Source: Umbelopsis ramanniana AG (lineage: Eukaryota; Mucoromycota; Umbelopsidomycetes; Umbelopsidales; Umbelopsidaceae). Taken from it: 64,000 nt of DNA. The position numbers and the translations under genes were made by a program. How positions within the stretch are numbered: position 1 is the first letter of the stretch; every line of letters starts with the position of its first letter. Location of the stretch: assembly GCF_025399195.1 (NCBI RefSeq), contig NW_026252116.1, forward strand, positions 1 through 64,000. The letters are read 5' to 3'. Positions 45,708 through 57,700 of this stretch are shown in pieces. The notes beneath the pieces are model-generated. The model saw only the letters and a program-made list of their open reading frames with translations, made no database searches and was not told the origin of the DNA.

Positions 45708-46242
45708 TAGTATTCCGTAATTGTAGTAAATACCAAGGAATTATAATGCCACAGACATGACGTTATTATCTTCTCTGTATGAATTGTTTTTGTTTGGTCT
45801 ATGCTTCTCCCTTTCGCATGAAGCTCAACTTGGTATTGAACCGGTTTGTTCTTCGTGAAGGAGATGTGTAGTCTGTAAACATGCCCATCAACCCGTTTTA
45901 TTTTCTATTTCAACAATAAAGGCTGACGCGACGCCTCCTGATTTTTGATCGTCGCCCCGTTGAGGATTAATGCATGCATTTTATTTTATTTCTTTATGCC
46001 ATGTGGATGATACGCAGAGTGCAACAAAAAACTTGTTTTTTTTTTTTCAATTATACACCCCCAAATAAACCGTGCTGCGGACTGGCGAACTGGGGTAGAG
46101 AAACATAAGAAGAGCAAATTGGAAACAGATACATGGGTGTCATGTTCCAAAGAAATAGCATTGACAAAGTAGTAAATTAGGAAGAAGAGACAGGAATGAT
46201 GGCGGCTGCACGGACATCTTCGTAACGGCAAAAAAGCACAAT
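45708..46242. other. Convergent 3' regions of the hydrolase and KRR1
   Basis: AT-rich sequence with a T run near 46038-46048. Minus-strand open frames extending from KRR1 in other frames are shadows. No gene recognised. Confidence 0.45.
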
Positions 46243-47539
<1,297 letters not shown>

Positions 47540-47683
47540 ATTGTGCAGGTGAAGATATCAACTGCAGGAAAAAAAAAAAAAAAAGTTCAGAGCTTTAAGC
47601 CCAGCTAAGCCTCCAGCAGTCATAATTTTTGAGAACTAGCCGTGCGATCGTCGCTCACAGCCAAGGTAAAAGCTAGATTCCAT
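47540..47683. promoter_or_regulatory. Shared divergent promoter of KRR1 and NDUFAF6
   Basis: 144 bases separate the two divergent start codons. It contains an A run of about 17 (47568-47584). Transcription of a ribosome-assembly gene and a mitochondrial assembly gene must start from this shared segment. Confidence 0.5.
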
Positions 47684-48997
47684 ATGTTCAATTCCACACT
47701 TCCTGCCGGCAGGATCTTGCACGTCTCTTTGCGAAATGCTCTTCACTCTGTGCGTTATCACAGCACTGGAGGACCGGGACTGGTCTCAGCACAAAAATTC
47801 TGTGCCGATTTAGTGAGGTTTGTACCAATGTCGTACGTCATGACGACGAAACAACTTTAAACTGGTATAATTGTAACCATTATAACCAATACATAACAGG
47901 AAGAACGACTATGAAAATTACTTGTGTATACCATTTTATCCTAAACAAGTACAGAACGCTCAATACGCCATCCGAGCATTTAATGTCGAGTTGGCGTCCA
48001 TACGAGAGAGTGTATCGAACGCAATGATTGGCAAAATGCGAACTCAATTTTGGAAAGATACCATAGACAAGACGTTTGCTGTAAGTTGAATGAAAAAAAA
48101 AAAAATACATATTTACATGCCTAACGAATTTATATATTCATGTTCGTAATAGAAAAAACCGCCGCAACAGCCTATTGCATTGGCATTGTCAGACGCATTG
48201 CAGCATGCATCCCTATCTCCCATGTGGTTCAAGCGCATCATTAATGAAAGGGTGAGTGAGCAGGTCCAAGTAAACTGATGGTAGTACAAGGGATCGGATT
48301 TTCTCATTGACACTGGTTCTGACAGGAGGAAAATCTGGAAGATCCTCAATTTATGACCATCAAAGATATGGAAAAGTATGCAGAAAATACGGCTTCCTGT
48401 TTACTATATCTTCAACTTGAATCTTTGAACGTCCGGGATGTCAATGCTGATCATATTGTCAGTCATATCGGAAAGATGATTGGCATAACCACATTACTTC
48501 GATCCATCCCATTCCATGCTAGTCAGAAGCGACTGGTTCTACCCGCCCAGATTACAGCCAATGTAAGGCCAAAAGAATTTATAGAGAGGAAAATAGAATG
48601 GGTTTACTGACCAGACGTTCTAGCATAACATTGTACAAGAAGACGTTTTTCGTCAGGGGCACGCCGAAGGATTAGAAGACGCTGTGTTTGACGTTGCCAC
48701 GGCAGCACATGATCACCTCCTGACAGCTCGATCCATGCTCAAATCGGTGCCTCCAGCTGCCATGCCTGTCATTCTATCAGCGGTAATTATCGGCACGAGG
48801 CTTAGCTTCATTTTGGTACATTGTTTGTATATACAGATGGTTAAATTAACAGGGTTCTCATTATTTAGGTCCCATGTGCGCAATACCTTGCAAAATTAGA
48901 GCAACATAATTTTAATGCCTTTGAACCCAAGCTTCAAGTAAGGAACTGGAAGCTTCCATTAGATATCTGGAGTGCATACAGAAACCACACAATATGA
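47684..48997 (+). CDS. NDUFAF6: NADH dehydrogenase complex I assembly factor NDUFAF6 (squalene/phytoene synthase family)
   Basis: Predicted 312 residues from exons 47684-47817, 47900-48080, 48153-48251, 48326-48562, 48624-48782 and 48869-48997. The N-terminus is basic and Ser/Leu-rich (MFNSTLPAGRILHVSLRNAL), suitable for mitochondrial import. The body matches NDUFAF6: LVRKNDYENYLCIPFYPK, AIRAFNVELASIRESVSN, MRTQFWKDTIDKTF, MEKYAENTASCLLYLQLESL and VSHIGKMIGITTLLRSIPFH. The enzyme-type Asp-rich motifs of true squalene/phytoene synthases are absent, as expected for the assembly factor. The sequence GTAAGG at 48938 looks like a donor but is read through: the frame continues to WKLPLDIWSAYRN, the conserved fungal C-terminus, and TGA. 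NDUFA6, a subunit of the same complex, lies 26 kb away. Confidence 0.92.
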
Positions 48998-49233
48998 TAT
49001 GTTCATGATAATAGTAAAAGGCATTTTGTGATAAGCTTATCTCGCGGGCAGCCCAAGCAAAGATCACAAAAAAAAAAGATACAGCTTTATTTGTGCTACT
49101 GTTGAATGCAGATCTGATGGCTTGCCTGGTGTTACATGGCATTGACAGAAGGAATTGAGCTGGACATGATTGGGTAGAATTGCACCATACAGAACGTGCT
49201 TTGGGAACAAAACGAAACATCGCTCATTCTTAA

Positions 49234-49401
49234 CTAGTACTTGAAACTCCGGTTAATAAACCGTATTGGAAACAAAAAGTCAGTTCGTACCTGAATGGTA
49301 ATATCGTCATCTGGGAGTTTCCTTGCTGGCAAATCGGTAGCAGTAACACCAGCGCTCTCTAGATGAAAGGATACAAGCGAGGAAGATAAACGCGTGGTCA
49401 T
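49234..49401 (-). CDS. Small ORF, 55 residues, function unknown
   Basis: Open frame from ATG 49401 to TAG 49236-49234. The translation begins MTTRLSSSLVSFHLESAGVT and continues with DLPARKLPDDDITIQV, which has the look of a real protein; the end (FPIRFINRSFKY) is basic. CAG followed by GTACGA at about 49291 could be a donor, but no continuing exon was found. I do not recognise it. It may be a small gene or a truncated remnant. Confidence 0.25.
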   Translation of the reverse strand: MTTRLSSSLVSFHLESAGVTATDLPARKLPDDDITIQVRTDFLFPIRFINRSFKY

Positions 49402-51073
49402 GTTGTTTTATGGCCATCGGTCAGTATGAAGCTGCTTAAGCAAATCAAGCCAAATGCACATTTCTGCACAGTGTTTACCTAATCTTTGCAGGTGTCGATA
49501 TAGCTACCCTATAATTTTTGGGAGAGTCTCCGCAATCAAACAAAAGGTTGAAATCTAAAAAAAGAACAATTTTTTTTCACTCTATCCACTAACGTTTTTC
49601 CGCTTGAGCACAGGTGCTAGCTTCGGTTATTGAAAAGTAGTAGGACTGTCTCAGCATGTGAAGTAACACAAGTCCACCAATGACTTCGCACGCTCGATAG
49701 GCTACATTGTTGAAGACACGCTCATTTTTTGATTCGACACTTGGTCAAGTTAAGGTAAAGAAAATTTTTAGTGTATTAGGAGGGTTGACTGCTTTTCAAG
49801 TGATCCGTTGGCTTTTTGTAGAATTGCACCTCCTACACCCTAGCTAGCAAGCTGGACTCCAAATGAAAGACAAGGAAGTGCCGGATATCACAGCCAAATA
49901 GTCAATAGATGCTTGCCTATCAAAAATTTAAGTCTATCAGATTTGAACCTTCCAGAGCGCTGTTTGGAAGGGTTGCACACAAGCTATAAACGAGCCCTTA
50001 CAAAAGAGACTTTTTCTGCTTGATTTAAATTGAAGATTTAGTCGTAAAAGGGAAGAAATCGCACTATGAGGCGCTGCAGATAACGAGAACCCTCATTTCA
50101 TTCCGTCAATTAGAGCAAAAGATAAAGTCGCTTTTAAAACTGGATTATAATCCCGCGCAACAATGGACGGACAACGCCCACCCAGTGTGGGTGAATTTTC
50201 CCATCAAACCTTTTTTTTTTTATCCACCTTGATGTCTGATGTTAGAAATGCCATGGAGAGATGGATGGGATCTACCAACATGTCTTGAGCTAGTGTTGTC
50301 TAGGAGCGATTGAAGGAGGTGTGCAGATCCATGACGAGCAGGAGAAGTACAGAATCATTTCAATCTAATGTCTGTGCAGTAGGAGGATGACCCAAAAAAC
50401 CCGTGCAAAGTTACCATAATTAAACAGTCAACGAGGGACAACTCCACCCAATCCTAAAGTAGGTAGTACCAGCAGGGAACTCTCAAGCTCACGCGGCAGA
50501 CAGCCCATGGTAAAGAGGTGAGCATGGCCATGCAAATAGGACCCTCTTCATTGCTGAGATAGAGGTGATGTTGCTATGACGAGAAAAAGGCGGGGACTAC
50601 TTTGCCTCTGGAACATCACGGTTCCCTGAAGCGGGAAATCTGGCTATCTGTATTTCATCGCCGCAATTTTTACCATGGTAGGTATCCCCGTGTGTGTATA
50701 TGTGTGTGTCCTGGCCAGATACGGTGGGTGGATGGGGGGGGGAAGCAACTTGAGATCGGTTACCTTTCTGTCACTGGTGGGTTGGGTTCACCACACGGTG
50801 TTTTGACAATGATGGGGGCAATCAACTAGAAGGTGATCAACCATGCCAACGCTTCTGTAAGAAAAGATAAAAGTGTGGGATGGGGGATCTTCATTGAATG
50901 GCTTGGGTTCCCCTCCCCCGACCAATAATTTTTTTTTTCAACACCACACCTAAAACAGCCAGGGCGGAGATCTAGTACAACAGTCCAATCAAGCAAGCCA
51001 GACTTTGGTTTGTTCTAAATTGCCCCTGCCTAGAAAGGAAACACGTGTGCATGCTGGCGACAGAGAGTCCCAG

Positions 51074-51080
51074 TATAAAT
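51074..51080 (+). promoter_or_regulatory. TATA box of the GATA/PHD gene
   Basis: TATAAAT lies 154 bases upstream of the start codon at 51234 and is followed by a pyrimidine-rich stretch (about 51105-51180), the usual fungal initiator context. Confidence 0.4.
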
Positions 51081-51233
51081 GGGCCAAAGGAGAATGGTCC
51101 CTTTGAAGCTTTTGCTCTCTTTCTTTTTGCCCCCATCGTATGAACTTGTTCTAAACACTCACATCTTCTACATTTCACTTATCGCTCTCGTCTATTTTGA
51201 TACACCCACCCACCCTGCCTTTGGTCTCCCATC

Positions 51234-53283
51234 ATGTTTAATCCTTCTTATACTCCTCAATTGCAAATGATCCAACCCGCCACGGTTGCTTCTGCTACCT
51301 ATGCTTATCCTAACATGCAGAGATTTCCTCATCAGCAAAGGATAGCTCCTCGTTCACCGGCTCCTATCATTGTTCCTTCCTCTACTTCCCATCATCCTGC
51401 CTTTTATGCAGCTCAACCCAATGCTTCCGAGCAACAAGCTTTTGTTCCTCCGTTGTGTTTGCACTGCCGGGCCAGAACTGTCAAGCCCACACGAGTTCAA
51501 AGGGATGGTGGTCTTTGCAAGCATTGCAAGAAAGATCTTAACTATTATCCTTCTTCCTCCAACTCTGCTACCAATGGTTATTATCGTCAACAACAACAAC
51601 CTCCTATCCATCATACCCTGCAAAACGCTACGATAACGTTTGATAGCTTGGTGGTCAATTCTCCTCAGCGTGAACTGGTCAAGGATGTGTTTTTTTCCCC
51701 AGCACTGAGTTCCACCTTTGATGCCTCTGCTGCTGCCGCTGCTGCTGCTGCTGCCGCCGCCGCCGCTGCCGCCGCCGCTTCATCTTTTCAATCCGAGTCC
51801 TCTCAATCCAGTGACAGTGACTCCGAGTCGAGCATTGCTACTCCATTGGATTGCCTATCACCTCGTCTATCGCCTGCTGATTTCCTCTTGGGTGGTGATC
51901 AGGAAGAGGCTTTGTTTGGGTTTGAAATTGAAGATGCGCTCAAGGATTCCACTCCCGAAAATGTTGGCCTTGGAATTACCGTCATTTCCAAGAAGAAGCC
52001 CGCATTGTCGCTAAAAGACAATGCAACGTTTGTTATGAACAAGAAGCGCTCCTTCTTGGACCATCTTCATGCCGTTGGCGATTTGCCCACCCCACCTGCC
52101 TCATCGGATTTCCTTTATGACAATTTCGTTGATGCTCCCAAGCGACGCAAATTCAATGATACCACCCCCCCTGCTTCCCCTTCGGAAGATCACGATGAAT
52201 ATAATTTGTTTCAAGATTCCAGCTTGGAATCGGAAGATGAAGCCGATGCTTCTACTGAAGAATCGGATGATGATGATGACCACACCAGCATCCTGTAAGT
52301 GTGATAAAAAAAAATGAATGGGTACCTGCTGGCTACTCTTTATTTGGGAGAGTACAGCAGCTGGATTCCACGCGTAACACAAACTTACTTTTTATAATAC
52401 CCAGTGTGGCTGCTTCCTCACCTAAACTGCATCAGGACATTTTTGACCACTATGGAAACAAGAACAATGCCTACTTATCACCATCCGAAGCTCTGTTTGA
52501 CGATTCAGATGTTTACACGTCAGAGGAAGAAGATGAATCGTCTGATGAACGAGAGCATGAATCCGTCCGAAAACCTCAAGTGGCTACTACTCTCCCCACC
52601 GCCACTCCTACTACTACTACAGTGACTGCAAACCCCATTGCAGAGGAATATCAACAAACACCCCAACCCCCTAGAACTGACTTGGCCCCTCCAAGACCTA
52701 CGGAAAACCCAACCATTTTTCAAAAACTCACCAAAGCGAACATCGATTGGTGCCGGTACTGTGGCACCACCGAAGGTGTCAATTGGCGTCCTGGACCTTG
52801 GGGTAAACGCACCCTTTGCAAGTAAGTTGCTGGGAAAGGTTTTTTTTTGTTTCCATCGTGAAGTCAGTTATACTAAACGATGTCTACAGTAAACACGGAT
52901 GCGATTACAAAGGTTACGGATTCGCATGCAAACTTCCACGTCTGGATCTGACTGGGTTCTTGCATGAAAACATCAACGATCGCGACAGACCCGTTTTGCA
53001 ATTGTTCTGTGCGTGCTGTCAACAACAAGACTCCTACATTGACAATGTGATGGTTCGTTGCGAAGGTTGCCCTAAGGCTGTTCATCAACAATGCGGAAGC
53101 CTGAGTCAGGAGTTTGTCGCCTCTTCTGAACCCTGGTTCTGCGACAATGCATGCAAAGAAAACTCCAAGAAGAAGCGAATCATCGTTGAATTGCCTCGCA
53201 AACGCTTACCTCTCATGAATGCACCAGCTGGAAGAGCAGCAGCTGCTGCTGCTGCCGCCGCCGCTGCAAGCGCTACAAAATAA
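51234..53283 (+). CDS. GATA-like zinc-finger and PHD-finger regulator
   Basis: Predicted 623 residues from exons 51234-52294, 52405-52821 and 52890-53283. Three zinc-binding regions are visible. Near the N-terminus is a CX2C-X16-CX2C pair (residues 75-98, CLHCRARTVKPT...CKHC). The central GATA-like finger (470-495) starts CRYCGTTEGVNWRPGPWGK and ends in CNKH, so the last ligand is His rather than the usual Cys. A PHD-type finger (about 533-583) has CACCQQQDSYIDNVMVRC and WFCDNAC. Between them lie acidic Ser/Asp-rich disordered regions and two polyalanine tracts, one of about 20 residues at 51727-51780 and one near the C-terminus. This architecture suggests a chromatin-associated transcription regulator. 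DNA binding by the variant finger is unproven, and I know no specific name for it. Confidence 0.82.
51718..51780 (+). repeat. Polyalanine-coding GCN repeat
   Basis: A run of alanine codons made of mixed GCT and GCC within the GATA/PHD gene encodes about 20 Ala. Mixed codon use indicates the tract is maintained as protein sequence rather than being a recent pure-trinucleotide expansion. Shorter polyalanine (GCA/GCT/GCC) recurs near 53237-53267. Confidence 0.75.
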
Positions 53284-54739
53284 TTCTTTCCAAAAAGTAT
53301 ATCACATTTCTATGACCCTAATGCATCGATCTTGATGCCTTACGGCTATTTTACCTCTTTGTTTCCAAAACCACCTCTTCTCTTCCAAATATTACCTCTC
53401 CACTTTGATTTACTTCAGTACTCTTGTATAATAGCTACTATTTCCTTTTTTTTGTTCTGTTCTTTATCCTTCTATGCACGCTTTTTTCTTCGTTTTTCTA
53501 TTTCTTTGACTTGTCAGTGCGAGGTTGTTCTCTCTCTCTCTGTCTGTATTTCCTACTAGCTGTATATATGCAAATTACCGTTCCCTTGTTTCTCCTAAAC
53601 ATAGATGCTTTAAAGAAATCATTACAAAAAAAAACAAACAACTATTAAAAGTCTCAAATACACTTGACAATCAATCGTTTGCTCGTGGGTTTTCTGTCTT
53701 CCTCAGTGTTCCCTAACGGGGTTTCCCCCAAGTTACACCGGCAAAAAGAGTTCCATCGTCTGCCCACCAAAATGCTTTTGAGTTCCCGCCCTTGTGCCGC
53801 TGTGCGACATTGATTCCACTGAAGCAAAAAGGTTTAGGTGACACTCACACAAATTATGGTGAATGAAACTAGATTGGGAAGGATACCAGGTGAATCACTA
53901 CCACCCGCAGGGAAGCCAGCCAGCCGCTGGAGCTTGGACTGAGCAGCAGCGAGATCTGCCTCCAATAGTGTGTCGTTTGGTTATATCGGGTATCATTTTC
54001 CGTTGGTTCGCACTAGGACGTCGATTTCACGTGCAGAATGGCCTGCGTACCAGATACTATTGCGTTATCTTTTCTATTCTTTCCCCCGTTTTTCTTTGGC
54101 TAGTGAATCGTTCCGGTTAGACAAGGAAACTTTGTATCATGTTCGTCTCCACATAAACCTAATCCCCCTTTGAAAACAGGGACACTCCACGCCAAGCATG
54201 GCAAAATGAGAGCATGGCAAAAGACCACGATGTGTACACGTGCGCATCCATTTCATGGTGTCTATTTTCAGTCTCCAGATAATTACTTTCTGGTGTAGTG
54301 TTGCAAGAGCGGAGGACCATTTTACAAGTTGCAATAATTGCAACTCCCCTCCAATTGAGTTTCAACTCTAACCCATTCATCGTCTTACTTTCACACCCCA
54401 CCCGATATCTCAATCCGACAATCCATTAGGTGCGCCGAATGGGCATATATCGGTATACAATAGACTATATCACAACGGGTTAAGGCAAATAAAAATATGA
54501 GGGAAGGGGAGGCTTTTGGTGCGTAGAAAAAGAAAAAGATACGGTGTGCGTAGAGGGCATAAATAAGAAAGAGGTTCACTCATTCTATGGTAAATACATG
54601 GATGGAGTCCAAACCTACAGTCTGTACTGATATAGAAGGGAAGGGTATATATCTATGGCAAAGGGGTTGAATGGGAGAGGGTATTCTTTTAAAGGTATGT
54701 TTCTTTTCTCTTTTTCTGGATGCAATGGGATCGCTCAGC
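53284..54739. other. Convergent region between the GATA/PHD and kinesin genes
   Basis: The left part is strongly T/C-rich with a (TC)n stretch near 53530-53544, probably the long 3' UTR of the GATA/PHD gene. Open frames at 53332-54173 have UTR-like composition and no domains. The right part is the 3' region of the kinesin gene. No gene recognised. Confidence 0.4.
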
Positions 54740-57700
54740 TTATTGGAAATTCTCAAAGTAACTTCCACTCATGGCGCTACCAGGTCGTTCAAATTCAGCC
54801 CAGCGTGACTTAAGCTCCTCTACACTGCCACTACTGTAACGATGAGCCATCTTCGCCTGTGAGGATTGGGTATGAACTTGAGCCAGTCGTTCAAATACAG
54901 TGCCATTGGGGGTCATAGCCCGCTCGTTGGTACTGCCGTTGGAAGCCACTGAATGGTTGGGACTTGTGGCGCTAGGTGGTCGGCGAAAGCTTCGCTGGTA
55001 CGACATGGTTGCGTAAGGTGACGGTGGGCTCATGATATTACTCTCAACTGTGGTGGCATGGGATAGTTCTCGAAACGAAGGTCGACGCCGTGACGTAGAA
55101 AGGATGGGTTGTTGCTGTAACGACTGGGCACGTCGGCGTGATGGACTCGTCCAGCTTTGTACGGATGTATCCGATGTGATAGATGATCGGCGAAGGTGAC
55201 CACTGTGAATGGATGAACTGGATGAATCTCGATCGGCAGCATATCGAGTGAACTCGTTGGCATTCATGCTAGTAGGCTGACCGAAATCCGATTCAGATCG
55301 CTGATGCATGTGCTTTTGAGCCATGGCTATGAGTCGATCAGGTGAGGGTGTAGGACTACGAAGATGTCGCATATCCATTGAAAACGTACCAGTTCGTCGA
55401 GTCGGTGACATGAGAGGTGGGGATAGTATTGACTCGTCACTGAGGTTGGGTGATCCATGGCTACTGGGAGTCTGTTCACCTATTGACTCTGGGGACATCA
55501 TGGATCCTCGTATGCCATTGGCATAGATCTTGTCAAAGATAGTATTGCCCATTTGCATGGATGCTTCGATTTTGCTTCGGAGCGCTGCAGCATCATCCTC
55601 ATTGACCACTGTGTTCCCACCATTGGCAAGTAGCTTTTGAATCTGATGCTCGTTTTTCACGGTCGTTGATACCGCCACACGCTTCATGACCAATAGAGTG
55701 CGTCGTAAGTCACTAACAGTCTTTTCCAAGCTTTGAACCGTCATCTGTCGAGCAAATTCTTCCATGCGAAGCATCATGACATCTTCTGTCAGCGCTTGAG
55801 CTAGTTTTCGACTTTCGTCCACTTCTAATGTTTTGATGAGCTGCATGGAAGTATCATAAGCCATCTCAGGTCCAGCATTGTAGGGTAGAGAGTATTGATC
55901 TTCAAGCGTATCAATATCGGCCCAAGCTTCCTTGTTGGTAGGTGCAATGATTTCGTCGGCAAACGTGACATGCTTCGTCATTCTCTGCCTCTGAGCAGCG
56001 GCGTCCAGGGCTGAAGGGTCTTGAATGGCATCATTGGCAGCGTCATGTTGAATGGCTTTGATGCGAGCGCTCAAGTAGGCGATTTCGGCCGATACAAGCT
56101 CAATGCGTTCATCTAGATAGGCAGTGGCAGATGTGTTGACCTCATCGTCGGTTTCCATGGCTCGCAGTCGCTCACTAGCCAGAAGTTGCTCACGCTCAGC
56201 AGTTAGTTCCGCCTTGTCTTCAGCAAGAGCCTCTCGTTTGTACAACAATTGTTCCATTTCAACAAGGGCCTGCTTGCCTTCAATGTATTTGTACAAGGCC
56301 ATATCCAAAAGTTCCTTCTTCTTGGCCACACGAACTTGAATAGGGATAGGGTTGTGTCGTTTGGGTGCCTTACTGTTCTGTCTTCTTGCTGCTGCAAATG
56401 CAGATCGTCCTCGTGACATGATGGCAAATCTGCCTCCAATGACGCCGGTCACCTTACTCAGTAAGCGTTCATCCAAGACACCTCCTTCTCGAACGGCCTT
56501 CTTTAGCACATTGACCAAGTGCTTGAGTTGTTCGTTGGACATCAAAATTTCTTCATCTCGTCGTTTAAGCGTCCTTCGTTGAGATTCATGCTCTCGCTCT
56601 AGTCTTTTCTTTGCAACACTAACTTCAGCTTGCTTTCGACGAAGAAGTTGGATTTGTCGTTCTTGTGCAGTGAGTTGCTCTTTAACTCTTTCTGCATCTT
56701 GTTTCATTCTCTTGATCATACGTCTCTTCTCAACTTTGAGGGTTTCGACATTGACTTTAAGAGTACGAAGCATGGATTCGTTCTGGTTTCGAGTAGATTG
56801 CATGGTTCTAGCTGTTTGAGAATACTTGCGACGAAGATCCTGTGTTTCGGCAAACAGCCGTTTCATCTTGGCTTCGTACGCATGTCGAACTTCCAAAATT
56901 TGTTGCTTATCCTTCAACTGGGCTGCAGCATCGGGTCGACCCACATAGTTAGGTGTAGCACGGCGAAGCGCTTGATCACGCTCACGTTGAAGCTCGTTCA
57001 TAGCATGTTGCTGAATGGCTAATTGTTCCTCAAACTTTTTACGCATAAACGTGTATTGCATCTCTGATTTCTCCAAGTGAGTCACTAACTCTTCCTTGAC
57101 TTGAATATCACTTTGAATTTGGTGCAGCATACGCATCATGTTGGGATTATAATTGACATCACGTTGAACATTAGCGGGCTGAATGCTGATATCGTCGGAT
57201 GAATTTCGGCTATGTCCACTATTTTCAGTTAATATAGGTGACCCGGTGAAATTTCCATCGTCTTTCCAAGTGGGAACCTCCTGTGAGAAGACGTTAAGAT
57301 GGCGTAATGATTAGACTGCGAGCGAAAGTGAAGTTGTTAAAACAGGGAAAAAATAACCAGAAAAAACATCGTACCAATTTTTCTGTTCCTTCGAATAATA
57401 CTTTGTCCCACTCTCCATAAGAGGAGGCAGTATGCTCTCCAACTTTAAGGCTGGAAAACAGTTCGTCGGTGGATGATGTATCAGAACCAGCATGGTCCTT
57501 GCGCTTGTGGTCAGCATGGAATTCATTGAACTCGTCTTCCCAGTTGTGACCATTTTGCTCTTCGTTTGGCTACATCGATAGGTTAGTTCATCACCACAAT
57601 ACACAGTTCTCATTGATGAGTTGCTGCTTACATGAGTAGACTGCAATACAGCCATGCCCTTAATGATTTCTGTCCGAGCCTTTTCTATGCTGCTCTTGAC

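Larger units (their letters stand above)
48998..51233. other. 2.2-kb region upstream of the GATA/PHD gene
   Basis: The longest stretch without a confident gene. It contains one small minus-strand ORF (listed separately), T runs and, in its right half, GC-richer GT-rich segments (a TGTG repeat near 50690-50710 and a G run near 50730-50742). The right end looks like a regulated promoter: TATAAAT at 51074-51080 about 155 bases before the ATG, and a CCAAT at about 50918. No RNA gene or mobile element was recognised. Confidence 0.4.

Noticed and set aside
48938-48943. GTAAGG as a further splice donor in NDUFAF6
   Set aside because: Reading through gives WKLPLDIWSAYRN and a stop, which fits the conserved fungal C-terminus; no downstream exon was found.
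51370-52317. Other-frame ORFs over the GATA/PHD gene encoding Leu/Pro runs
   Set aside because: They are shadows of polyalanine and acidic codon repeats in the real frame.
53332-54173. Series of plus-strand ORFs rich in Phe, Leu and Ser
   Set aside because: They are translations of a T/C-rich 3' region rather than genes.
54740-57280. Large minus-strand ORF as a separate coiled-coil gene
   Set aside because: It joins in phase through 57280 to the kinesin exons, and coiled-coil tail after the motor is expected.
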